A stretch of 64,000 bases of DNA. Origin: CAZJLN01 sp964540765. Its GTDB lineage: Bacteria > Chloroflexota > Anaerolineae > Anaerolineales > Anaerolineaceae. This document shows, piece by piece, positions 53,370 to 60,562 of the stretch (positions are counted from its first letter, which is position 1; each line of letters starts with the position of its first letter). The notes beneath the pieces were generated by a model. The model saw only the letters and a list, made by a program, of their open reading frames with translations, did not search any database and was not told where the DNA came from. The position numbers and the translations under genes were made by a program. The stretch spans positions 36,592 through 100,591 of the forward strand of contig CAZINW010000001.1 in NCBI GenBank assembly GCA_964540765.1, written 5' to 3'.

Positions 53370-53741
53370 ATGCCAACTGAGCGTGAAATCATTTGTGTAA
53401 CCTGCCCAAAAGGCTGCACTTTAAAAGTATTGCATCAAGGCAATCAGATCCTTGATATGGTTGGAGCCGGTTGTAAACGCGGGAAGGACTATGCTTTTTG
53501 TGAATTGACAGACCCCCGGCGTATGGTTGCCTCATCTGTCAAAGTTAAAAACGGTCGTCATCCTTTGGTCGCAGTCTACACTGCCAAGGCATTTCCAAAG
53601 CCGCTCATTCCCAAACTGGCTGATGCGTTGAGAAAAGTTGAGATTGAAGCACCAGTTACAATCAATCAGGTCGTGGTTGAGAACATCCTGGATACAGGCA
53701 TTGACATCCTTGCCAGCCGTGATATGCCCGTAGCACCATAG
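53370..53741 (+). CDS. DUF1667 small cysteine protein, third component of the redox triplet
   Basis: This is a 123-residue protein with the DUF1667 signature: CVTCPKGCTLKV at residues 10-21, then GAGCKRGKDYA near 35 and TDPRRMVASSVKVKNGRHP. The four cysteines of the N-terminal part probably bind an iron-sulfur cluster or zinc. The family is nearly always found beside GlpA-like and FAD/NAD oxidoreductases, as here. Its exact role is not established. It is followed by a bidirectional terminator. Confidence 0.88.
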   Translation: MPTEREIICVTCPKGCTLKVLHQGNQILDMVGAGCKRGKDYAFCELTDPRRMVASSVKVKNGRHPLVAVYTAKAFPKPLIPKLADALRKVEIEAPVTINQVVVENILDTGIDILASRDMPVAP

Positions 53742-53762
53742 GCTTCTAAAATCAATTAAATC

Positions 53763-53801
53763 AAACACTCCCCGATAAAATATTGATCGGGAGTGTTTTT
53801 C
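53763..53801. terminator. Bidirectional terminator between convergent genes
   Basis: AACACTCCCCGAT (53764-53776) pairs with ATCGGGAGTGTT (53786-53797), with one bulged C, then TTTT. The reverse strand also ends in a T-run, so it serves both the DUF1667 gene and the L,D-transpeptidase. Confidence 0.88.
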
Positions 53802-53823
53802 GTTTACAAAAGGGGGGTATGTT

Positions 53824-55011
53824 CTAAGGCGCTCCAGGTCCATACAAAGCAGGGTCGGTCGGGGTCCTGCCGGACGGGTCAAAGGCATAAACCCAGTCGC
53901 CTTCATTCGCCCACTGAAAAACCCAGTTGGCATCCCCTGGAGATAAATTAATGCACCCATGGGATTGAGGATAGCCATAAAAAGTACGCCAATAACTGCC
54001 ATGGATGGCACGCGACTGGTCAAAGTACATCGTCCAGGGCACATCCTGCAAATAATAAAAATCTGAAAGATCGCCAGTGGTCATGGTTTCAAAAAGCAAC
54101 TTTTTATAGATCTGGAAGGTACCAGGTTGGGTATAGAAGGGTTCCAAACCGCTCGCCATTAAAGTGGCGAACTTCAAGTCTCCCCCCTCATAAACAACCA
54201 TGGTCTGTTGAAAAAGGTCCAGTGAAATCCAGCGATCTGTGGAAATTCCAGCGGGAGGGGTTGGGTCAAAATGAATCTTGCGCGTTTTTAATGAATTTAC
54301 CCATTCTCCAGGGCTAATCTGATACCAGTAAACTGTCTCGGCTTCAACAGTCTGATAGATCTGGACCAAATCCGTTCTATAATGGATATTCCCGGTTTGG
54401 GGTGCACCAAAGCTTGGGGCACTATACCCGGGTATTTCATCTACGATCCATCCGAAATCATTGCCCGGGTTTTTGGTGAATTCCAACCCCTGAAACTTAT
54501 TGTAGGCAACCGGGGATGCCCGCAGCCATTCCCCGCTAGCCAATTGCAGGTATGTCTTGCCTTCGTATTCACTGCGGTATATATAGCTGACATAGCGCAG
54601 AACGCCCGGTGCTATGGACCGGGTAGGGTTCGCTTCAGCCACCGCGTCCTCAAAGTTGGCATAAAGCGGGGCTGGTTCTGTCTCATCCAAGTTAATACGG
54701 GCAATGTTTGCATTAATCTCACTCAATGATGCATCCGGCGGCGCGGCGGGAGTGTCCCTCAAGGGATAAGGGAAACCCATCTCAGCCAAGTCAGCAATTG
54801 TCTCCGACGGTCCATAAGCCAAACAAGCTCCTGGGTCAGACAGGTATAGGTCAGGCAGGCAAACAGGTGTGCTGTAGAAACTGCTGCCAGGCGGGTTATC
54901 CTGCGTCAGACCTTCAGCCGACACAGTGCCAGCCACTTTAAAGGCATCCATAAACATGAAGACGCAGATAAAACAGCCAACCGTTGACAATTGATAGTAA
55001 TATTTTCGCAT
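53824..55011 (-). CDS. L,D-transpeptidase (YkuD domain), exported
   Basis: This is a 395-residue cell-wall cross-linking enzyme. The N-terminus has a signal peptide (about residues 1-32, ending near VAGTVSAEG). The C-terminal YkuD domain (about 255-385) has IHGSYW and the catalytic SHGCINLSPGDANWVF, with His, Gly and Cys in order. The middle part (about 60-250) has repeated W/Y-rich blocks, possibly wall-binding. It lies opposite the GH13 gene, and a 208-base divergent region contains TATAAT at about 55053-55058. Pepsin-resistant 3-3 cross-links are the likely product. Confidence 0.87.
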   Translation of the reverse strand: MRKYYYQLSTVGCFICVFMFMDAFKVAGTVSAEGLTQDNPPGSSFYSTPVCLPDLYLSDPGACLAYGPSETIADLAEMGFPYPLRDTPAAPPDASLSEINANIARINLDETEPAPLYANFEDAVAEANPTRSIAPGVLRYVSYIYRSEYEGKTYLQLASGEWLRASPVAYNKFQGLEFTKNPGNDFGWIVDEIPGYSAPSFGAPQTGNIHYRTDLVQIYQTVEAETVYWYQISPGEWVNSLKTRKIHFDPTPPAGISTDRWISLDLFQQTMVVYEGGDLKFATLMASGLEPFYTQPGTFQIYKKLLFETMTTGDLSDFYYLQDVPWTMYFDQSRAIHGSYWRTFYGYPQSHGCINLSPGDANWVFQWANEGDWVYAFDPSGRTPTDPALYGPGAP

Positions 55012-55219
55012 AGCTCAATTATAAAGGGTAAATCAGTTTCAATTACGGACTGGTATAATCTTCCATAAGCATTCCTATGATTTCCATTTCTCTTCAATTA
55101 TTCATCCGGCTCAAAGTTGGAACTCAGGCAAGGTCAACCTATTTACAAACCTGACCTAATTTCAAGTTGGAGCAATCATGCCAAAAAGGGATGCATTTTA
55201 TTGATAACATAAGGAAACG

Positions 55220-56845
55220 ATGAAAACAAAAATGCCCTCCTGGCTCCGCAAAGCCATTTTTTACGAGATTTACCCCCAGTCTTATTATGATTCCAACGCT
55301 GATGGCATTGGTGACATCCCGGGTATCATCCAAAAATTGGATTATATTGAGAGCCTTGGCGTCAATGCCATCTGGCTGACCCCCTGCTTTAAATCACCCT
55401 TCCAGGATGCTGGTTATGATGTTTCGGACTATTACAGGGTTGCGCCCCGTTATGGCACAAATGCTGATCTCGAATTGTTAATTGCCGAAGCTGGCAGAAG
55501 AAATATTCGTATCATCCTTGACCTGGTGCCCGGGCACACTTCTGTTAACCATCCCTGGTTTCAGCAATCCCAAAAAACTCAGAAAAACCGATACTCAGAT
55601 TGGTACATCTGGAATGACAGCGTCTGGAATGCCAATGATTGGGATTTACCGGCAGTACGTGGCTACGCTGAAAGAGATGCCAGTTACATCACAAATTTTT
55701 TCTATTTTCAACCCGCCCTGAATTTTGGCTTTGCCAATCCTGACCCTTACCAGACATGGCAGCAGAGTGTCCATGCCCCTGGACCGCGGGCAGTGCGGCA
55801 GGAGATTAAAAACATCATGCGTTTCTGGCTGGAAAAAGGCGTCAGCGGGTTCCGTGTGGATATGGCTGCCTCGCTGGTCAAGCGTGACCCGGGGCATCAA
55901 GAGACAGCCCGATTTTGGTCTGAGGTGCGTGCCTGGTTGGATCAGGCTTACCCGGATGCGGTTTTAATATCCGAATGGGGAACACCCCCCGAAGCTATTC
56001 CAGCCGGCTTCCATATTGACATGTTGTTGAACTACAGTAACCCGGGTGTTATTTCCCTCTTCAGGAAGCGCGGCACTGGCAACCATCGTGACCCATATGG
56101 CTGGTCATTTTTTGACGAATCCGGACATGGCAACATTCGGCAGTTTTTGGATGAATACATGCACTATTACACAGAAACCCGGGACATGGGTTACATGGCT
56201 TTCATCACTGGCAACCATGATGACCACCCACGCATTGCTGATGGTCGTTCCTATGCATTAATGAAACTCGTTTACCTCTTCCTCCTGAGCATGCCAGGTA
56301 CGCCGATCATTTATTACGGCGATGAAATAGGCATGCAGTATATGCCAGGGCTGCCTTCCAAAGAAGGTGGCTACGCCCGCACTGGTGTACGCACACCCAT
56401 GCAGTGGTCTGATGCAATCAACAGCGGCTTTTCCACAGCAGATCCCGCCCGGCTTTATCTGCCAGTTCCCCAAGTGTTAAAGGGTATCAATGTCCAGAGT
56501 CAGCAAGGGTCTCCAGATTCGTTGCTTAACGCCGTCAGGGATTTGATCACTCTCAGGAAAAAATATCCTGCGCTGGATGCTGATGCATCCTTTGAGCCGC
56601 TTTTTGCGGAAGAGGGTAAACTACCTTTTATTTATTCCCGCTTTACACATGACCAGAGACTCCTGATTGCCATTAATCCCGCCAACCAATGGTCGCACTG
56701 TGAAATACCCAAACAACCAGGGGATGGACAGTATTTGCCTGTCCATGGGGATGCAGACGCAATCACAGATAAAGGGGATCGCTGGGCTGTTCAATTAAAA
56801 CCTGTCAGTGGTGTGATCTGCGAATCTAAACGGCAGTTTGGTTGA
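55220..56845 (+). CDS. GH13 alpha-glucosidase/trehalose-synthase-like enzyme
   Basis: This is a 541-residue cytoplasmic alpha-amylase-family enzyme. The start FYEIYPQSYYDSNADGIGDI is typical of oligo-1,6-glucosidase and relatives. Catalytic regions are GFRVDMAASLVK (nucleophile Asp), VLISEWGTPP (acid Glu) and FITGNHDDHPR (Asp). Conserved region I reads DLVPGHTS, not the usual DxVxNH. No signal peptide is seen. It hydrolyses or rearranges alpha-glucosides; the precise substrate cannot be decided. Confidence 0.85.
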   Translation: MKTKMPSWLRKAIFYEIYPQSYYDSNADGIGDIPGIIQKLDYIESLGVNAIWLTPCFKSPFQDAGYDVSDYYRVAPRYGTNADLELLIAEAGRRNIRIILDLVPGHTSVNHPWFQQSQKTQKNRYSDWYIWNDSVWNANDWDLPAVRGYAERDASYITNFFYFQPALNFGFANPDPYQTWQQSVHAPGPRAVRQEIKNIMRFWLEKGVSGFRVDMAASLVKRDPGHQETARFWSEVRAWLDQAYPDAVLISEWGTPPEAIPAGFHIDMLLNYSNPGVISLFRKRGTGNHRDPYGWSFFDESGHGNIRQFLDEYMHYYTETRDMGYMAFITGNHDDHPRIADGRSYALMKLVYLFLLSMPGTPIIYYGDEIGMQYMPGLPSKEGGYARTGVRTPMQWSDAINSGFSTADPARLYLPVPQVLKGINVQSQQGSPDSLLNAVRDLITLRKKYPALDADASFEPLFAEEGKLPFIYSRFTHDQRLLIAINPANQWSHCEIPKQPGDGQYLPVHGDADAITDKGDRWAVQLKPVSGVICESKRQFG

Positions 56846-56920
56846 GTGCTTTTAATAATTGTTGGCATGAGCCGAATACAAGGTTTTGAGTTTCTGCCGG
56901 GTGGTCACTTTTCTAAGGGC

Positions 56921-57211
56921 TCATGGATGCGATAATTTCGAGATTTTCTGTAGAGATGAGGGTGCGAGTGAAGAATATCGATTGGTCACTTCATTCTTAA
57001 TGAAGTCCTTATTTCCGGGCTTGATCCCCCAGCCAGAACCAAACCTGGTGATGTGCCGATAGTCTCCAGCACTTATCAAGATAATTTCATCAGCGCTGCG
57101 CAGGTACAGATGGAAGACTTTACCATCTGTGCCATTCCATTGAATTGAGGAAAAACCTTCAGAAACTCGCCATAAAAGTATCAAATTTTTATGTATCAAA
57201 TTTTTAACCAT
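56921..57211 (-). CDS. Possible small protein or gene remnant
   Basis: This 96-residue frame lies in a 417-base gap. The middle (GFSSIQWNGTDGKVFHLYLR, then AGDYRHITRFGSGWGIKPG) reads like a compact beta-protein, unlike random sequence. The first residues, MVKNLIHKNLI, are encoded by a 15-base tandem repeat, and no ribosome binding site is visible. An in-frame stop lies just upstream of the ATG. It may be a real small gene or a decayed fragment. The gap otherwise holds nothing I can name. Confidence 0.4.
   Translation of the reverse strand: MVKNLIHKNLILLWRVSEGFSSIQWNGTDGKVFHLYLRSADEIILISAGDYRHITRFGSGWGIKPGNKDFIKNEVTNRYSSLAPSSLQKISKLSHP
57178..57207. repeat. 15-base tandem repeat, two copies
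   Basis: GTATCAAATTTTTAT (57178-57192) is followed at once by GTATCAAATTTTTAA (57193-57207). The 15-base unit keeps frame with the small minus-strand ORF, adding five codons. Confidence 0.85.
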
Positions 57212-57274
57212 GAATGCGAATTTTCAGTTAAAATAAAGGTCATTAAAAAATTTTCTCTTTAAATGGAGACGCAT

Positions 57275-58072
57275 ATGAACATTCAAATTTTCCAGGTTGA
57301 TGCTTTCACGGTTAAACCATTTACCGGCAATCCGGCAGCGGTTTGTATCCTTGAACATGCCAAAGATGATGCATGGATGCAGGCGGTTGCTGCTGAGATG
57401 AATCTGTCAGAAACTGCATTCCTCCTTCCGAAAGGGAATGGCTATCATTTGCGCTGGTTTACCCCGACCACTGAAGTGGATCTGTGCGGGCATGCAACGT
57501 TGGCAAGTGCACACATCCTCTATGAATTTGGTTTCTATGAGGAAGACGAACCTATCGAATTTTTTACCCGCAGCGGAAAGTTGATCTCCAGGTTTGACAA
57601 TGGGTTCATTGAGCTGGATATGCCCCGACGCGACCCCATCAAAATCGCCCCACCTGCCTCTCTGATAGAGGCATTGGGAAAGCAGCCTGTGTCCACAGCC
57701 ACTTTTGAGGATAAGTCCATCCTGGCAGAGTATGAATCCGATGAGTTTATCCGTGATTTCCTGCCCGATTTTAAGAAGCTGTCCACCCTTGATTTCAATG
57801 ACGTGGTCATTACTGCCAGATCGGAAGATCCAAAATACGATGTCATTTCACGTTTCTTTGCGCCGCGCTTGGGGATCAATGAAGATCCTGTGACAGGATC
57901 TGTTCATTGCCTTTTAGGTCCTTTTTGGGCAGAAAAATTAGGCAAAGAGAAGTTTTTGGCATATCAAGCATCACCCAGGGGAGGAGAAGTGCGGGTTCGT
58001 CTGACCAAAGATCGAGCCTTCATTGGAGGCAAAGCCATTACCGTCCTCAGAGGAGACTTGGTGCATCAATAG
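57275..58072 (+). CDS. PhzF-family isomerase/epimerase-like protein
   Basis: This is a 265-residue protein of the diaminopimelate epimerase fold. It opens with IFQVDAFTVKPFTGNPAAVC and has the catalytic Glu in MNLSETAFLL. The family block RWFTPTTEVDLCGHATLASAH and the C-terminal GINEDPVTGSVHCLLGPFW are present. A frame starts at 57263, but GGAG between it and the ATG at 57275 fixes the start. Members isomerise small hydrophobic compounds, and the substrate here is unknown. It is a monocistronic gene with a terminator after it. Confidence 0.9.
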   Translation: MNIQIFQVDAFTVKPFTGNPAAVCILEHAKDDAWMQAVAAEMNLSETAFLLPKGNGYHLRWFTPTTEVDLCGHATLASAHILYEFGFYEEDEPIEFFTRSGKLISRFDNGFIELDMPRRDPIKIAPPASLIEALGKQPVSTATFEDKSILAEYESDEFIRDFLPDFKKLSTLDFNDVVITARSEDPKYDVISRFFAPRLGINEDPVTGSVHCLLGPFWAEKLGKEKFLAYQASPRGGEVRVRLTKDRAFIGGKAITVLRGDLVHQ

Positions 58073-58077
58073 AATGT

Positions 58078-58118
58078 GCTTTCCAGCAGGCACTTAATTA
58101 AAGTTGCTTTCCAGCAGG
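58078..58118. repeat. Direct repeat in the phzF-xpt gap
   Basis: GCTTTCCAGCAGG occurs at 58078-58090 and 58106-58118, 28 bases apart. The first copy is flanked by GTGC and GCAC and could form a hairpin. No function is evident. Confidence 0.7.
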
Positions 58119-58122
58119 TTCT

Positions 58123-58155
58123 AAAGGAGACTTTCATGTAAAGTCTCTTTCAATT
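58123..58155 (+). terminator. Terminator after the PhzF-like gene
   Basis: AGACTTT (58128-58134) pairs with AAAGTCT (58140-58146), extended by AAAGG/CTTT pairs, with a 5-base loop. The tail CTTTCAATTTATTTC is T-rich. Confidence 0.7.
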
Positions 58156-58236
58156 TATTTCTCTTTCAATTTAATGACCGTGGATATGCTTACATGTTAT
58201 ACTTCATCAATACTGGGCTGATTGGTTCTATCATCA

Positions 58237-58304
58237 ATCAATGATCCATTGATCTCTAACTTTCAATGCTAAAGACTTTTTTAACATTGAAGGATAGGTT
58301 TTTT
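58237..58304 (+). promoter_or_regulatory. Possible attenuator in the xpt leader
   Basis: In the leader before xpt, ATCAATG (58237-58243) pairs with CATTGAT (58247-58253). A second hairpin, TTCAATG (58262-58268) with CATTGAA (58285-58291), precedes TTTTTT at 58299-58304. The four arms are nearly complementary to one another, so alternative pairings are possible. No known purine riboswitch core was recognised. Confidence 0.4.
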
Positions 58305-58370
58305 GATTTGTTCATTTCAAAACCAAACACACAAATGCAATTTTCATGACATTAATATGGAGGCTCACCC

Positions 58371-58943
58371 ATGCAATTATTAAAACAACGCATAATCCAT
58401 GAGGGAGAAAACCTTGGTAAAGGTATTCTCAAGGTTGATGGATTTATCAATCATCAGGTCGATCCAGATTTGATGGATGCTTGTGGCAAGGCTTTGGCTG
58501 ATTTGTTTCAAGGAACACAGCCCACCAAGGTGCTGACCGCAGAGATATCTGGCATAGCGCCCGCCATTATGACTGCCAAATATCTTAATATCCCGGTTGT
58601 TTACGCTCGCAAGACCAAACCCATTACCATGCCAGATGCAGTTTTCTTAACTGTTGCGCCTTCCCACACCAAAGGCAGGCTGGTTGAATTGATCGTCTCC
58701 CCGGAATATCTTGCTGGCAATGAGCGCGTCCTGATCATTGATGATTTTCTTGCATCAGGAGCCACCATTGCCGGTCTGGTCCGGTTGGCGCAAACCGCAG
58801 GCTCAACGCTTGTTGGTATTGGTACGCTCATCGAAAAAGAATTTGAAGGCGGTCGTGAGCATTTGTCTTATTTAAATATTCCCATCCATGCCCTTGTAAC
58901 CATCATTTCAATGGATGATGATCGGATTGTTTTTGCAGATTGA
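58371..58943 (+). CDS. xpt: Xanthine phosphoribosyltransferase
   Basis: This enzyme converts xanthine and PRPP to XMP in purine salvage. It is 190 residues, the usual length. Motifs are LLKQRIIHEGENLGKGILKVD, NHQVDPDLMDACG, VYARKTKPITMPDAVF, and the PRPP site VLIIDDFLASGATIAGL. ATGGAGGCTCACCC places a good ribosome binding site before the ATG. The next gene, guaA, turns XMP into GMP, so the pair makes a short salvage route. The leader holds a possible attenuator. Confidence 0.95.
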   Translation: MQLLKQRIIHEGENLGKGILKVDGFINHQVDPDLMDACGKALADLFQGTQPTKVLTAEISGIAPAIMTAKYLNIPVVYARKTKPITMPDAVFLTVAPSHTKGRLVELIVSPEYLAGNERVLIIDDFLASGATIAGLVRLAQTAGSTLVGIGTLIEKEFEGGREHLSYLNIPIHALVTIISMDDDRIVFAD

Positions 58944-58990
58944 ATTGATGAGCAAAAGTCTGCTTTGAGCTCAATTGGAAGCAAACTAAC

Positions 58991-60553
58991 ATGACAGATA
59001 CCATAATTGTATTGGACTTTGGTTCGCAATATGCACACCTGATCTCACGCCGGATCCGGGAACTTCAAATTTACTGTGAACTGATGCCATGGTTCACCCC
59101 CGAAGATGAAGTATTAAGCTTGGAGCCAAAAGGTTTCATCCTTTCAGGGGGTCCCCTTTCCATTTATGACCAGGACGCGCCCGTACTGCCCAAATATGTA
59201 CTTGAAAGCAGATTACCGGTGCTTGGCATTTGTTACGGAATGCAGGCATTAACTACCAGCCTGGGTGGTATAGTGATCCCAGCATCAAGACGGGAATTTG
59301 GTCAAACTGAAATCAATACCATAGCAGAAAACCCGCTGATAACTGAGCCATCACAACACGTCTGGATGTCCCATGGAGACATAATCGCCTGCCAACCTGA
59401 GGGTTGGCAGGTACTGGCAACATCAGATAACAGCCCTGTCGCTGCCATGGGCGATCTGACTTACCAACGCTATGGTATCCAATTCCATCCTGAAGTAAGC
59501 CATACACCCAACGGGTCTGCCATCCTGCGTCGATTTGTGATCGACATTTGCGGGTGCAAGCCGTCATGGACGCCCCTTTCCATTATCGAAACAGCAATAG
59601 TTAAAATCAGGCAGCAGGTGGGTAATGCTGCAGTGCTTGTAGGTCTCAGCGGCGGTATTGATTCCACAGTAGCCGCCACGCTCACAGAGCGCGCCATTGG
59701 GGATCAACTGCATGCCATTTTTGTGGACAACGGGCTTTTACGCCAGGGGGAGCGCAAACAGGTTGAAGCTGTCTTTCAACCACGACTCGGTGACCGACTG
59801 ACAGTCGTTGATGCTTCCAAAACATTCCTGCAAAACCTGCACGGTGTTATTGATCCTGAACAAAAGCGCCGCATCATAGGAGAAACCTTCATCCGCATCT
59901 TTGAAAAGGTGGCACAAGAGAGCGGTAACCCCAAGTTTTTAGTCCAGGGCACAATCTACCCTGATGTGGTTGAATCCAGGGGAAAAGGTGCCGATCAAGG
60001 ACAAACCATCAAGACACATCACAACGTGGGCGGATTGCCCTCACAAATGAATTTAGAGTTGATTGAGCCATTAAGGTATTTGTACAAAGATGAGGTCAGG
60101 GCTGTTGGTAAAGCCTTGGGTCTGGAAGATGAAATGGTCTACCGCCAGCCTTTCCCTGGTCCAGGTCTGGCAGTTCGGTGCATCGGTGAGGTCACGGAGT
60201 CCCGTCTGGCAATGTTGAGGCAGGCTGATGCAATTTTCACCCAGGAATTGGCTCAAGCAGGGTTGCTCACTTGGGCACCATCCGCTGATGGAAAGCGGAC
60301 AGGCAGTTCACAGGCATTTGCAGTGCTCCTGCCGACCCAATCAGTGGGCGTGATGGGCGATCAACGCAGCTACCAGCAGGTGATCGTCTTGCGGGCAGTC
60401 ACCACGGATGATTTTATGACGGCAGATTGGGCGCGCCTGCCAGAGGATCTTTTAGCCAGGGTCTCAAACCGGATTGTCAACGAAGTTCACGGCATCAACC
60501 GCGTTGTCTACGACATCACTGCCAAACCCCCGGCAACCATTGAATGGGAATGA
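58991..60553 (+). CDS. guaA: GMP synthase (glutamine-hydrolysing)
   Basis: GuaA makes GMP from XMP with glutamine nitrogen. The N-terminal glutaminase domain has VLDFGSQYAHLISRRIREL, the nucleophile block PVLGICYGMQAL, and GIQFHPEVSHTPNG with the His-Glu pair. The ATP-pyrophosphatase domain has the P-loop VLVGLSGGIDSTVAATL near residue 220. The C-terminal dimer domain carries VESRGKGADQGQTIKTHHN and FPGPGLAVRCIGEV. It is 520 residues, normal length. It is 47 bases downstream of xpt and continues into an FHA protein gene. Confidence 0.97.
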   Translation: MTDTIIVLDFGSQYAHLISRRIRELQIYCELMPWFTPEDEVLSLEPKGFILSGGPLSIYDQDAPVLPKYVLESRLPVLGICYGMQALTTSLGGIVIPASRREFGQTEINTIAENPLITEPSQHVWMSHGDIIACQPEGWQVLATSDNSPVAAMGDLTYQRYGIQFHPEVSHTPNGSAILRRFVIDICGCKPSWTPLSIIETAIVKIRQQVGNAAVLVGLSGGIDSTVAATLTERAIGDQLHAIFVDNGLLRQGERKQVEAVFQPRLGDRLTVVDASKTFLQNLHGVIDPEQKRRIIGETFIRIFEKVAQESGNPKFLVQGTIYPDVVESRGKGADQGQTIKTHHNVGGLPSQMNLELIEPLRYLYKDEVRAVGKALGLEDEMVYRQPFPGPGLAVRCIGEVTESRLAMLRQADAIFTQELAQAGLLTWAPSADGKRTGSSQAFAVLLPTQSVGVMGDQRSYQQVIVLRAVTTDDFMTADWARLPEDLLARVSNRIVNEVHGINRVVYDITAKPPATIEWE

Positions 60554-60562
60554 ATTTATTCA

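Noticed and set aside
58073..58370. Guanine/xanthine riboswitch before xpt
   Set aside because: I looked for the three-way junction core with its conserved loops and found none; only simple hairpins are present.
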